A stretch of DNA of 26,831 bases. Origin: Hominisplanchenecus_A murintestinalis (lineage in GTDB: Bacteria > Bacillota > Clostridia > Lachnospirales > Lachnospiraceae). Under the pieces are notes generated by a model. The model was given only the letters and a program-made list of their open reading frames with translations. It searched no databases and was not told the DNA's origin. The position numbers and the translations under genes are program-made. Location: the NCBI RefSeq assembly GCF_943193015.1, contig NZ_CALPCM010000037.1, forward strand, positions 1-26,831, read 5' to 3'. Positions 7,141-15,156 of this stretch are shown here, one piece after another; the stretch's first letter is position 1, and each line of letters starts with the position of its first letter.

Positions 7141-9009
7141 TTACATTGACATTTCTGCCAATCCTGCGGCAACACGCAGTTTGTTTACTTTAGTAATTTG
7201 TGCCTTATTCAAATCATACTTCTTTGTCAGTGTAGCGAACTTTATACTGTCTGTTGTTGAGATAAGTTCATATCCGGTAGGTGATAAAAGCAACAGATTA
7301 CGGTAACTGTCTCTGCCATTTTTACACTCATTCGATTTTCTGTAACAAATACAGTGAATCACTTCCAGATGTTCCCCGGTGATTGCACATTTACCTTCCT
7401 GTCCGGCATAGAGAGAGATTCGGTTATCATTGAACTGTACCGTTTCTCCCGTTACCGGGTGACGCATGAGCCAGAGCATATCTTCAACGTTCAGTTTCAG
7501 ATTGCTGTGGATTTCCATTCTTCCGTCCGGAGTATATGGATTGATTTTCCTGCTCTTGCGCATTGGTATCTTAAACTGCACATATGCCAGAGGTACTACT
7601 GGTGTATCTCCAATCCAGCGCATTTGCTTCGATTTTCCATACCGGTTTTTTAAGTATTTGTTGTTTAGCTCGCCCTGCTTTTTATATCCATCTATCCGAT
7701 GGAGAAAGCGACCGTTATTCACATGAGCCATTTGGCTGAAATTCAGATTTATCCTCGTAGCAATGCAATAATAGTTCTGCATACCTATGACTTTGGCGTT
7801 GTATTCGTGAATGTTGCTCTTTATGTCACTTGCTGTCTTGCTGTTTTGAATCTCTATAATTGCTTTTGAGAGTTCTTTCTGCATATGCGACATTGCCTTG
7901 TCACAGACATTTGAACTGATTACCCATGTCCTGCGTTTCCTTATCAGCTTCATACGGAACCCCAGAAATTCACTGTCTCTTTTCCTGAGATTTGTGACCT
8001 TTGATTTTTCATCAGAAATTTCCAGTTTGAGCCGCTTTAGTAGCCAGTCCTTAACCGCATGGTATGCTCTGTCAGCATCCTTACGGTTTCTGCAAAAGAT
8101 TTTAAAATCATCTGCATACCGGACTATACGCATTTCCTTGAGATTGCTCTTTTTGAGCGCCGTGTAGCTGTTGCACTTTTTCTCTGTCCCATTCGGATAA
8201 TATGTGACCTTACAAGGAGACTTCATATGGTCTGCCATACCCTCCCACTGTGACGCTATCCACCAGTCCAGTTCGTTCAGGACAATGTTGGCTAACAGCG
8301 GGGAAAGTATGCCGCCCTGAGGGGTTCCCCTGTTTGGATATAGGATTTCTCCATCTGGCATTTGAATTGGCGCTTTCAGCATTGCTTTGATTATCTGAAT
8401 CAGTTTGGTATCCCGTATACCCAGCGTCCATATCTGCTGTAACAGCTTTCTATGATTTACGTTGTCAAAGAAACCCTTTATATCCACATCTACTACATAG
8501 TGGAGTTTGTTCCTTTGAGCCAGTCCGTAAGCGTAGGAGACAGCATTTTCAGCGCTCCTGCAAGGTCTGAAGCCGTATGAATGTTCATAAAACTTTGCTT
8601 CACAGATTGGCTCCATGACCTGTAATATGCATTGCTGTACAATCCGGTCTATGATACACGGTATGCCTAACGGTCTTAATTTCCCATTTGGTTTGGGAAT
8701 CTCTACCCTCCTTACTGTTTTTGGCACATACCTTGTAAACTGTTTTTGAATAAGGGAGACAAAATCTTCTTCCGGCATATCTGCCAGCGATTCTATCGTT
8801 CTCCCGTCTGTGCCGGCGGTATGGCTCCCATCATTGCTTTTAATATTTCTGAAAGCAAGCATGATGTTATTTGATGCCACAATAATTTCTACGAGATTAT
8901 TAAATATCTCTCCATCTCTGCTTTTTGCATACAGTTCATCAAAGATGTTCTGCATGTCATAGTATTCCGCATGGCGCAGTTTACTTCTTTTTTTAGCTTT
9001 TTGTGTCAT
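7141..9009 (-). CDS. ltrA: Group II intron reverse transcriptase/maturase with C-terminal HNH-like domain
   Basis: A 622-residue intron-encoded protein. Reverse transcriptase blocks are clear: PKPNGKLRPLGIPCIIDRIV, YGFRPCRSAENA, DVDIKGFFDNVNH, GTPQGGILSPLLANI, and the catalytic VRYADDFKIFC. A maturase X domain follows (about residues 400-500). The C-terminus has Cys/His-containing endonuclease-like sequence (GKCAITGEHLEVIHCIC...NLLLLSPTGYELI) resembling HNH domains. The protein helps the intron fold and splice, and drives retrohoming into the virD4 target. The ATG at 9007-9009 follows GGGGTGA; in-frame starts at 9015 and 9018 are possible. It appears full length. Confidence 0.93.
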   Translation of the reverse strand: MTQKAKKRSKLRHAEYYDMQNIFDELYAKSRDGEIFNNLVEIIVASNNIMLAFRNIKSNDGSHTAGTDGRTIESLADMPEEDFVSLIQKQFTRYVPKTVRRVEIPKPNGKLRPLGIPCIIDRIVQQCILQVMEPICEAKFYEHSYGFRPCRSAENAVSYAYGLAQRNKLHYVVDVDIKGFFDNVNHRKLLQQIWTLGIRDTKLIQIIKAMLKAPIQMPDGEILYPNRGTPQGGILSPLLANIVLNELDWWIASQWEGMADHMKSPCKVTYYPNGTEKKCNSYTALKKSNLKEMRIVRYADDFKIFCRNRKDADRAYHAVKDWLLKRLKLEISDEKSKVTNLRKRDSEFLGFRMKLIRKRRTWVISSNVCDKAMSHMQKELSKAIIEIQNSKTASDIKSNIHEYNAKVIGMQNYYCIATRINLNFSQMAHVNNGRFLHRIDGYKKQGELNNKYLKNRYGKSKQMRWIGDTPVVPLAYVQFKIPMRKSRKINPYTPDGRMEIHSNLKLNVEDMLWLMRHPVTGETVQFNDNRISLYAGQEGKCAITGEHLEVIHCICYRKSNECKNGRDSYRNLLLLSPTGYELISTTDSIKFATLTKKYDLNKAQITKVNKLRVAAGLAEMSM

Positions 9010-9701
9010 GTACATCACCCCGTTTCATTGATTCGAGTGACAATTTCTTATTCTTACTCGACTGCATGATTAGAGAGTGTGTACTGCTGATTTTCTGCCT
9101 GACTTGTGGCCATTCCTCCGTCGCCCTCTTTTTCGCAGGCAACATCGACAGTTCGACCACGACCTTTCAGCAGAGATTCATCCGCTTATTGTTCTTCGCC
9201 GGATTATCCATAGGATTCTCTGCCTTTCCTTGTTCCGATAATTCTATCTGTGCATATATACCCTTAGGTGTTCCCTCTAAGCCTGACAGCTTGCATGTGC
9301 CTGTAACACATCACGGTGGTTCGTAACAACCATTTCTACTAAACCGCACTGTCTGGGCATGAACCCACACATACATTTCTGTATGTGGCACTTTTAGACC
9401 TTTACATTCGGGAGTTTCGTCAGGCATTGCTGCCATTCTCACCATAGGTATTTTATAGACCCCCGGCATATGGGGTGCGCTGTCCACCTCTGGACAGGTT
9501 TCGTCAGCGTTATCTGTTACGGCACCTTTCTGCCGACTTTACCGGGCTTCACACCTCATCACAGACTGATGACGCATGCCGGAGTATCAGGGGAGACGTT
9601 TCAAGGCGTTACCCTATCATTCCACCTCTCGAATTATCAGTTCACAGAACTGATTAAAAACAGCGCTGTGCGCCGCCTTTTCAACGGCGAACAAGTCGCA
9701 C

Positions 9702-9807
9702 GGTTATAGTGCATACTTTTATTGAAATTGATGGTGTTCAGTATCTTGATCTGATACCCATTGCGCTGCAATAATTTCCCACATTCGCAAACAATACTTC
9801 CTTTTGG
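9702..9807 (-). pseudogene. virD4: VirD4-like coupling ATPase, middle exon fragment
   Basis: Between the right end of element 2 and the intron 5' splice site the minus strand encodes PKGSIVCECGKLLQRNGYQI followed by KILNTINFNKSMHYN, the VirD4 segment that follows the Walker A region. It continues exactly from the 19908-20453 fragment (…FVVTDP) and into the 5834-6987 exon (PFAY…). It has no start codon of its own except a TTG just inside element 2. Confidence 0.85.
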
Positions 9808-9810
9808 TAA

Positions 9811-9816
9811 TGTCAA
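9811..9816 (-). promoter_or_regulatory. Outward-facing -35 hexamer at the right end of element 2
   Basis: TTGACA on the minus strand lies 5 bp inside the right end. In the integrated state it faces virD4 sequence without a clear -10. In a circle it would lie 16 bp from TATAAT at 19901-19906. Confidence 0.6.
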
Positions 9817-9846
9817 GTAGGGAACAAGAAAAAGTGTATCTTCTTT

Positions 9847-10032
9847 TTAGTTGGTTACACTGTCCTTGTCATTCTCAATCAGCCGCACTACCTTGTCCGT
9901 AAAGGTTTCCCGGCTGGTTTCGCTGAAATGGATATGAATGTCAAAGGTGGTATTCCCTATCCGCTTCACAAGGTCGGGCTTCACGTCCAGAGGGGCGGTG
10001 GCGCGGCTGGTCTTGCTGGTGTCATTGTTCAT
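9847..10032 (-). CDS. tnpW: TnpW-like transposon-encoded protein
   Basis: A 61-residue protein with the conserved core LVKRIGNTTFDIHIHFSETS followed by RETFTDKVVRLIEND, the pattern of TnpW proteins at the end of Tn4451-like elements. Its molecular role is unknown. The start codon overlaps the DnaC-like gene stop as ATGA, so translation is coupled. Its stop codon TAA is followed in the same frame by open sequence leading into the VirD4 middle fragment. Confidence 0.8.
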   Translation of the reverse strand: MNNDTSKTSRATAPLDVKPDLVKRIGNTTFDIHIHFSETSRETFTDKVVRLIENDKDSVTN

Positions 10033-10880
10033 AGGCTCTCCTTTCCGTTCATCAGTCCTTTTAACCGTTCCATTTTCCCCTGTGCCGTGGATTTTCTGAT
10101 ATTCTCCCCGGTGAAGAATACCGGGCAGCACATTTCAAGCAGACGGTCATAAATCCGGGCATGGGCGGTGTCCTCCGGGTGCTGCAATTCCTCCAGCGTG
10201 AGGTTGGTTGTGACAATCAGCGGTTTTTGGCTTCGGTATCGGCTGTCAACCACGTTGTAAACCTGCTCCAATCCGTATTCTGTGCCGCGCTCCATGCCAA
10301 AATCATCAAGGATAAGCAGAGGGAAGCTGCAAAGGCGGGCTATGTATTCGTTCCTGTCCTTGTAGCTGGCGGCAAGGTCATTGAGGATAAGGGCAAAATT
10401 CGTCATGCACACGGAAATCTCACGCTCCATGAGGGCATTTGCGATACACCCGGCAAAATAGCTCTTGCCTGTGCCTACCTTGCCCCATAGCAGATAACCG
10501 ATATTTTCCGCTTTCATTTCCTCCCAATTCGCCGTATAGAATAAAGCCTTATCCATTTGGGGGCATTTGCCGTTGTCGTTTTCAAAAGTACATTCCAGCA
10601 TAGCCGGATTGGTAAAGCCCTTTCGCTTCAGCCGCGCCACTTCCTCCCGGTGCTTCTGTTCCCGGTCGGCGGCTTCCTGCTTTTCCCGCCGCTTGCGCTG
10701 GCAGTCACATTCTTTGGGGTGTCGGTCACGTCCGAAAAGGCTCTTGCCCTCGGTGAAGTAGGCTTCTTTGGGCTGGCGGCAGCTCCCACAGTATAAAAGC
10801 CCGTCCTCGCCTGTGTAGTCCTCCGGCTCTGCTTCCTGTGCCGTGGCAAGCCGGAAAATAGCGTTGTCATAATCGCTCAT
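10029..10880 (-). CDS. DnaC/IstB-like helicase-loader ATPase
   Basis: A 283-residue AAA+ protein. The N-terminal third has a Cys cluster (CGSC... CDC) likely to bind zinc. Walker A is GKVGTGKS (about residue 135), Walker B is LLILDDFG, and TTNLT is the sensor 1 motif. DnaC-type proteins load the replicative helicase. Next to the RepA_N initiator gene it suggests the element can replicate as a circle after excision or transfer. The ATG has AAGGAGG upstream. A short perfect dyad (10911-10930, ACGCCCTG-TTTA-CAGGGCGT) lies in the gap before it. Confidence 0.88.
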   Translation of the reverse strand: MSDYDNAIFRLATAQEAEPEDYTGEDGLLYCGSCRQPKEAYFTEGKSLFGRDRHPKECDCQRKRREKQEAADREQKHREEVARLKRKGFTNPAMLECTFENDNGKCPQMDKALFYTANWEEMKAENIGYLLWGKVGTGKSYFAGCIANALMEREISVCMTNFALILNDLAASYKDRNEYIARLCSFPLLILDDFGMERGTEYGLEQVYNVVDSRYRSQKPLIVTTNLTLEELQHPEDTAHARIYDRLLEMCCPVFFTGENIRKSTAQGKMERLKGLMNGKESL

Positions 10881-10943
10881 AAATCGTCCTCCTTGTTCAT
10901 GGTCTTTTCCACGCCCTGTTTACAGGGCGTTGTATCTCCGCTG

Positions 10944-11720
10944 TCAAAGGCTCTCGCCCTCCTTGTAGGAATAATCGGGGATTCCCTTTTTCGTGTTCTC
11001 CTTTTTCTCCTTGTCTGCCCACCTGTAAAGCGCGGCGGCATGGCTCACATAATCATTCCCGAAAGCGGCAATATACCGGCTCATTTCCTCAATAAGCCGT
11101 TCAAGGCTGTCCGGGTATTCTTCTTTCAGCTCCGCATATTCGGATTCAGAGAGGAAAACATTCTGGTACTTGCCATAGGGCGCGGGCAGCTCCCCACTCG
11201 CTCCCTTTGTTTGGCTCTCTTTTAGTTTGTTTATATTATAGTTGTTAGGGTACGGTTTTCCGGACATCATAAGTCCGGTTTCCCGGCTGTCATAAGTTCG
11301 GTTTTCCGGGCTTATGGTGTCCGGTTTTCCGGCTGTCATAGGTACGGAAACCTGTACTACTGGCGGCACTTTCACATAGATGTGGTTGGCGGCGGCAAAA
11401 CGTGTCCTTTTCCGTTCCATAAGCCCGGCGGCGGCAAGCTCATTCAGCGTGTCCTGAATCGTTGTCCTGCCTTTGTCCAGTATTTCCGCTATCTCCGTGA
11501 CCGGGTAGACAATATAAATCCTGCCCTCGCTGTCCTGCCAGCCGTTCTTCTGTGAGAGGGTAGAACGGTCTAACAGTAGCGCATAGAGCAGCTTTGCAGT
11601 CTGTGACAAGTCCATTTTCAGCAGGAAACGGGGATAGGGCAGATACGGCGGTATTATCGTTTCGGCTGTGATGTATTCAGCTATGGTTTTCACCTCCTGT
11701 CTGTGGCTTCTGTTACGCAT
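10944..11720 (-). CDS. repA: RepA_N-type replication initiator
   Basis: A 258-residue protein with the RepA_N winged-helix domain at about residues 15-110 (YLPYPRFLLKMDLSQTAKLL, then IVYPVTEIAEILDKGRTTIQ). The middle is a low-complexity linker, and the C-terminus is helical. Such proteins start theta replication of low-copy plasmids and often bind repeats inside their own gene. Here four 23-bp repeats lie in the linker region. Start uncertain: a perfect AGGAGGTG precedes an in-frame GTG that lies inside it, so the ATG at 11720 is used. It precedes the DnaC-like gene. Confidence 0.82.
   Translation of the reverse strand: MRNRSHRQEVKTIAEYITAETIIPPYLPYPRFLLKMDLSQTAKLLYALLLDRSTLSQKNGWQDSEGRIYIVYPVTEIAEILDKGRTTIQDTLNELAAAGLMERKRTRFAAANHIYVKVPPVVQVSVPMTAGKPDTISPENRTYDSRETGLMMSGKPYPNNYNINKLKESQTKGASGELPAPYGKYQNVFLSESEYAELKEEYPDSLERLIEEMSRYIAAFGNDYVSHAAALYRWADKEKKENTKKGIPDYSYKEGESL
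11250..11341. repeat. Four tandem 23-bp iteron-like repeats inside repA
   Basis: Units at 11250-11272, 11273-11295, 11296-11318 and 11319-11341 share a start G(T)(C/A/T)CGG, the core GGTTTTCCGG (one unit has GGTTTCCCGG), and mostly end in CATAA/CATAG. A degenerate fifth start follows at 11342. Twenty-three is not a multiple of three, so the coded amino acids differ from unit to unit. The repeat is therefore conserved as DNA, as expected of initiator binding sites. Confidence 0.75.
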
Positions 11721-11793
11721 TTAAAACGGCTTTTCCGTGGGTAAAGGATAAATGTATCACATACCCATTGAGCAGTAGCCGGGAAGCCTTGAT

Positions 11794-12177
11794 TTACGGG
11801 GGTTCTGTATTTTCTAAAGCGTGACATTTCCCCCTCTGTTTCCGTTTGCGCTGTGCGGCTCGGATTCTTTTCATGCGTCCGGCGCAATCCGGGCAGTATT
11901 TCCCCCTGTTGGATTTGGGGAGAAACTGACCGCCGCACTCGGTACAGCGTTTCAGTTCTGCCCGGTGCAAAAGGGCGGCTTCCAGTTTCCAGTCAAGGGG
12001 AAGTACGGCAGAGATAAACCAGCGGCAGAGAAGCGAATAGCTGACACTCTGCACACATACGCAGCCGCCCCCGTCCAGCACAATACAGTTGCCGTTATCG
12101 TAGTTGCAGCACTCATGCACAAGGCGGCGGACGGCTCTGTGCTGTGGATAGTCCATGTATGGGCGTTTACCGTTCAT
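11794..12177 (-). CDS. Cysteine-rich VLP domain protein
   Basis: A 127-residue protein with an N-terminal Cys-rich part (CCNYDNGNCIVLDGGGCVCVQ, then SYSLLCRWFISAVLPLD) and a C-terminal zinc-ribbon-like pair of CxxC motifs (CTECGGQF, CPDC) followed by a basic tail. This matches the Cys-rich VLP family found next to relaxase genes in Clostridia mobile elements. Role unknown; a nucleic-acid-binding accessory to mobilization is plausible. The ATG lies 11 bp inside the relaxase gene end. Confidence 0.75.
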   Translation of the reverse strand: MNGKRPYMDYPQHRAVRRLVHECCNYDNGNCIVLDGGGCVCVQSVSYSLLCRWFISAVLPLDWKLEAALLHRAELKRCTECGGQFLPKSNRGKYCPDCAGRMKRIRAAQRKRKQRGKCHALENTEPP

Positions 12178-13807
12178 TATCCCGCCCCTTTCCCCGTTCC
12201 GGCTCACGGTGTAAGATTTGGTCGATATTGTTCTTTACGGTCTGCAATTCCCGGACGTTCTCTTTCTTCTCCCGGTATTCGTTGTAAAGGCTGTTCTTCT
12301 CCCTCGTAAGCTGCTCAATCTCCGCTTGTAAGGTCTTGGACGCTGGCAGTTTGGAGATTCCCTGTGCCTTAAAATACCGGGTGGCAGCTTCGGCTATCAT
12401 AAAATCGCTTTCGTGCTGCTCCCGGTAGTTTTTGCAGGCTTTCTCTGTTTTCTGTGCTTTCAGCCCGTCACGGGCGGGCTTGGTCTTGATGTAGGCTAAT
12501 AACTGTTTCTGCAAGTCCTTTTTCTCCCGCAAAGTGCTTTCCGCGGCTTTCAGTTTCCCGGTAGTTTCATGCAAGCTCGCACTGGCGGCGGCAAGGGCAG
12601 CTTCCAGTTCTTCCGGGGAAGAAAAGCCGGATTCTTCGTAAATGCTCATAGTTGCCGCCATTTGCTTCAAGTTATGCAAGGTTGCCCATTTCTCGTAGCC
12701 TTTCCCCTTGCCCTCGGCTTTCTTGGCGGCTATGTCTACCATGCGTTGTACGCCGTCCTGTTTCGGGGCGTTTACGGCGGCTTTTGCCCTCTCTAAGCGG
12801 CTTCTGATACTGCGGGGGTATTCCTGTCTGGGTGTGGGCTTTTCGGCGGCTCTTGCGGCGTTCTGTGCGTTTTGGGTGAGTGTTTCCAGTACGGCGGCGC
12901 GGTCAAAATCATCACCTAATTTCCGGGCGGTGACTGGCTTCGTCCTATCCGGCGTAAGGTAGCTCAATCTTCCCCGGCTCTCCTTGACGGTCACGCCCTG
13001 TTGTAACAGCTTCCCGGAAAAGTCCTCAAAGGAAACAGCAGAGGACAGGGCGGCGCGGATCGTGCGCCTTAGCTTCTCCTTGTCGGTTTCAAATTTGGTC
13101 TGTTTGGGCGGCTCTCCTGTGACGGCATGGGAAGCGTTCTCTTTATCCAGTGCGGCTTGTCCTTTCCGTTTCGCCCAATACTCACGCTCGGTAACTCGGT
13201 TCTTGCTCCCGTTCAGCAAGTCAATCTGATAGAGGTTTTCCCGGTGGCACATCTCCATGACTTCCGCTTTGAAATACTCCATAGCTGCGTCCGTACAGCG
13301 GTGCTTGCAGCCCTCCCTTGTGTCGGCTGGTCTTTCCATGTAGGGCAGTAATGGTACTTCCTCAATCCGCAAGGAATTGATTACGATATGCACATGGATA
13401 TTGCCGCTGTGGTTATGCCCGTCCGGGTGGGTGCATATAAGGGCTTGGTGTCCGGGGAAATGCGTCTTGCAAAATTCCTCGCCCAATGCCTGCGCCCGGT
13501 CTACGGTCAAGCCGTTGTCGGGTGCGTCACGGGGGTCAAAGCTGATGATATAGTGGTGGCTTTTCACGTCCTCCCGCTTCTGGTTCTTGCCGTATTTCAG
13601 ATTGGAGCGCATACACGCTATGGCGAAATCTTCCCCGCCGCAATTCAGAGAGGAAATGCGGTAGCCTGTCCTCGGAACTATCTGCCCGTTTTTATCAAGA
13701 GTGGGCTTCATGGTAAACTCGTCATGCTCAAAGGTTAGGTACTGTTCAGCCGCCCCGTAGTCGGCATTTTTAGAGCTGATATGTTTGAACGTTGCCAACG
13801 GCTTCAC
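12167..13807 (-). CDS. mobA: Relaxase / mobilization nuclease (MOBP-like)
   Basis: A 546-residue protein. The N-terminal 200 residues form the relaxase domain, with the three-His metal motif in HPDGHNHSGNIHVHIVINS (about residues 126-144) and a candidate nicking Tyr in the N-terminal region (for example YLTF near residue 23). The C-terminal half is charged and coiled coil-rich (EKKDLQKQL, LQAEIEQLTREKNSLYNEY). It nicks oriT, stays attached to the 5' end and leads DNA into a transfer channel supplied by an ICE. The start is GTG, overlapping mobC by 38 bp, so the two are probably translated together. Confidence 0.9.
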   Translation of the reverse strand: MKPLATFKHISSKNADYGAAEQYLTFEHDEFTMKPTLDKNGQIVPRTGYRISSLNCGGEDFAIACMRSNLKYGKNQKREDVKSHHYIISFDPRDAPDNGLTVDRAQALGEEFCKTHFPGHQALICTHPDGHNHSGNIHVHIVINSLRIEEVPLLPYMERPADTREGCKHRCTDAAMEYFKAEVMEMCHRENLYQIDLLNGSKNRVTEREYWAKRKGQAALDKENASHAVTGEPPKQTKFETDKEKLRRTIRAALSSAVSFEDFSGKLLQQGVTVKESRGRLSYLTPDRTKPVTARKLGDDFDRAAVLETLTQNAQNAARAAEKPTPRQEYPRSIRSRLERAKAAVNAPKQDGVQRMVDIAAKKAEGKGKGYEKWATLHNLKQMAATMSIYEESGFSSPEELEAALAAASASLHETTGKLKAAESTLREKKDLQKQLLAYIKTKPARDGLKAQKTEKACKNYREQHESDFMIAEAATRYFKAQGISKLPASKTLQAEIEQLTREKNSLYNEYREKKENVRELQTVKNNIDQILHREPERGKGRDNER

Positions 13808-14165
13808 CTACTTTCTGCAAGACTTCAAACTTCAAAGCGGCAAGCTCCGCTGTGGCGGCTCGTACCTCTTGGGAGAGGGCGTTATAAGGTGCGCCGTACT
13901 CGTTCAGACAGCGGGCAATCTGGTTCAAGTTACCGCCGATTTTCCCATACTCGGCGGTTAGCTTCCCAACGGCAGAAAGCAGTTCATCATTGACCGGGGA
14001 AACGGTGATAACCGGGCGTATGCTTGACTTAATGAGGGCTTGCCGGATAAACTCGGCTTGGCTCATTTTGCAGAGGGCGGCACGCTCGGAAAACTCTGCA
14101 TATTCTTTCTCGGTCAAGCGTGTCTTGATTACCCGGTTTCGGTGGGGCGTGTTGTATTTTTTCAT
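13770..14165 (-). CDS. mobC: MobC-type relaxosome accessory protein, element 2
   Basis: A complete 131-residue copy. The N-terminus KTRLTEKEYAEFSERAALCK plus SQAEFIRQAL is a ribbon-helix-helix-like DNA-binding segment. The GGNLNQIARCLNEYG motif is the hallmark of MobC. It assists oriT recognition by the downstream relaxase, whose gene it overlaps. The ATG at 14163-14165 follows AAAGGAGG. An almost identical partial copy lies at 1-366. Confidence 0.9.
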   Translation of the reverse strand: MKKYNTPHRNRVIKTRLTEKEYAEFSERAALCKMSQAEFIRQALIKSSIRPVITVSPVNDELLSAVGKLTAEYGKIGGNLNQIARCLNEYGAPYNALSQEVRAATAELAALKFEVLQKVGEAVGNVQTYQL

Positions 14166-14193
14166 GGCTGTGAACCTCCTTTCGTGGGTGGAT

Positions 14194-14310
14194 TTTTTCA
14201 AGCGGCGCAAGCCGCAAAAAGGCGGGCTTGGGGTGGCAACCCCAACAAGATTCCCGCAGGACAAAATGAGCCGGTAGGCGAAATTTGGTACTGTGGTAGA
14301 ATCTTGCTCT
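14194..14310. promoter_or_regulatory. Candidate oriT / relaxosome region, copy 2
   Basis: This is the counterpart of 474-590, about 30 bp upstream of mobC. About 70 bp are identical, including GCGGC-GCAA-GCCGC, the TTGGGG/CCCCAA dyad and TCCCGCAGGA, followed by the conserved GTACTGTGGTAGAATCTTGC stretch. It is closer to mobC here because copy 1 has an extra ~80 bp in between. Confidence 0.45.
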
Positions 14311-14436
14311 TAGTAACTGACGGATTCCGCTGTGCTGGCTTTTTCCGATTTCCCCCGGCTTGCGCGGGGTGGATTCTGCCAATTTTGCGGCGGTATTTTC
14401 CCATGCAGAAAAGCCGGAAACAGACAAAATGGGCGT

Positions 14437-14471
14437 AAAAAAACAGGAAACCTTTTTCCTTGATTTCCTGT
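14437..14471 (-). terminator. Rho-independent terminator after the regulatory trio, copy 2
   Basis: On the minus strand a stem ACAGGAAA / TTTCCTGT is followed by a run of seven T. It matches the terminator at 947-980 and lies about 37 bp after the winged-helix stop codon. Confidence 0.8.
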
Positions 14472-14507
14472 TTCGTATCTTCGCCAATAGCGGCGGTTAT
14501 CCTGTTG

Positions 14508-14936
14508 TTATTCCCCGGAAGTAAACTTGTAGCCTATGCCTAAAACTGTCTTTATGTAGGTGGGGCGGCGGCTGTCCGGCTCTATCTTTTTCCGTAGATT
14601 GCATATCACATTTGCCACGTTTGACTGGCAGCTTTCACTTTCCATGCTCCACACGGCTTCAAAGATTTGCGCCTTTGTGAATACCCTCCCCGGACTGGCG
14701 GCAAGGTAGCAGAGTGCGCCGTATTCCAGACGGGTGAGGGAAACGTCAATCCCGTCTTTCAGTACCCGACGTTGGTGCAGCCTTATTTCCAATCCCGGAA
14801 AAATAAGTGCCGGGGAGTGGGGCGGCTGTATGGCTTCCAGCGGTATCATATCGGCAAGGGCGGCTATGGCTTTCTCAACCGCTTTTTCCTCGGTATCATT
14901 GAATATCAGCATGGCTATTTTCCCGACAAACCTCAC
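14508..14936 (-). CDS. Stand-alone winged-helix DNA-binding protein, element 2
   Basis: A 142-residue effector domain of OmpR/PhoB type without receiver, about 91% identical to the copy at 1018-1446 by direct reading. The same recognition segment (NVANVICNLRKKIEP) is unchanged, so both copies probably bind the same sequence and could cross-regulate the two elements. Differences cluster at the N-terminus and near LTRLEYGALC. The start is again a GTG embedded in AGGAGGTG, so the true start is open. Confidence 0.8.
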   Translation of the reverse strand: MRFVGKIAMLIFNDTEEKAVEKAIAALADMIPLEAIQPPHSPALIFPGLEIRLHQRRVLKDGIDVSLTRLEYGALCYLAASPGRVFTKAQIFEAVWSMESESCQSNVANVICNLRKKIEPDSRRPTYIKTVLGIGYKFTSGE

Positions 14937-14955
14937 CTCCTGTCATGCTGCCTTT

Positions 14956-15156
14956 TCAGTCAAAGTGGAACTGGAACAGGGCAGTGATAAGCCGTTGTCT
15001 TATGCTGTCCTCGGTGTCTGTGTTGACGTGCCCGTTTTCAAGGGCGGCAAAGCGTATTCGTTTGCTGTAATGCCGTAAAACCTCGTCCACGGCTTCCGGC
15101 TCGCCGTTTGTCGCCCGGACAATGGTTTCATATGGCACAAGGTTAGTATTCCCCAT
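14956..15156 (-). CDS. Small helix-turn-helix protein, element 2
   Basis: A 66-residue protein, LVPYETIVRATNGEPEAVDEV followed by LRHYSKRIRFAALENG. It is closely related to the copy at 1453-1665 but four residues shorter at the C-terminus. The ATG at 15154-15156 overlaps the sigma-like gene by 14 bp and follows GGAGGG, so it is probably translationally coupled. Likely a small regulator of element functions. Confidence 0.75.
   Translation of the reverse strand: MGNTNLVPYETIVRATNGEPEAVDEVLRHYSKRIRFAALENGHVNTDTEDSIRQRLITALFQFHFD

Larger units (their letters stand above)
6988..9701 (-). mobile_element. Group II intron in virD4, 2714 bp
   Basis: The 5' end reads GTGCGACTTG, the classic GUGYG start, at 9701. 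The 3' end is ...CTATCGGAAC at 6988, with terminal AY. Removing it joins ATGCACTATAACC to CTTTCGCC and restores the VirD4 frame as MHYNPFAY, which fixes both boundaries. Inside lie an open frame for a reverse transcriptase/maturase and a 34-nt domain V near the 3' end, followed by a domain VI-like hairpin. Non-coding ribozyme sequence fills 9010-9701. A possible EBS1 (GGTTGT on the minus strand, 9326-9331) could pair with the last six exon bases; this is tentative. The intron lies in the same orientation as virD4, as needed for splicing. Confidence 0.92.

Noticed and set aside
9018..9715. Plus-strand frames in the intron 5' part
   Set aside because: They lie opposite structured ribozyme sequence of the group II intron and have no coding signals.
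12569..13738. Plus-strand frames opposite the relaxase gene
   Set aside because: Shadow frames of a high-GC gene; no recognisable domain.
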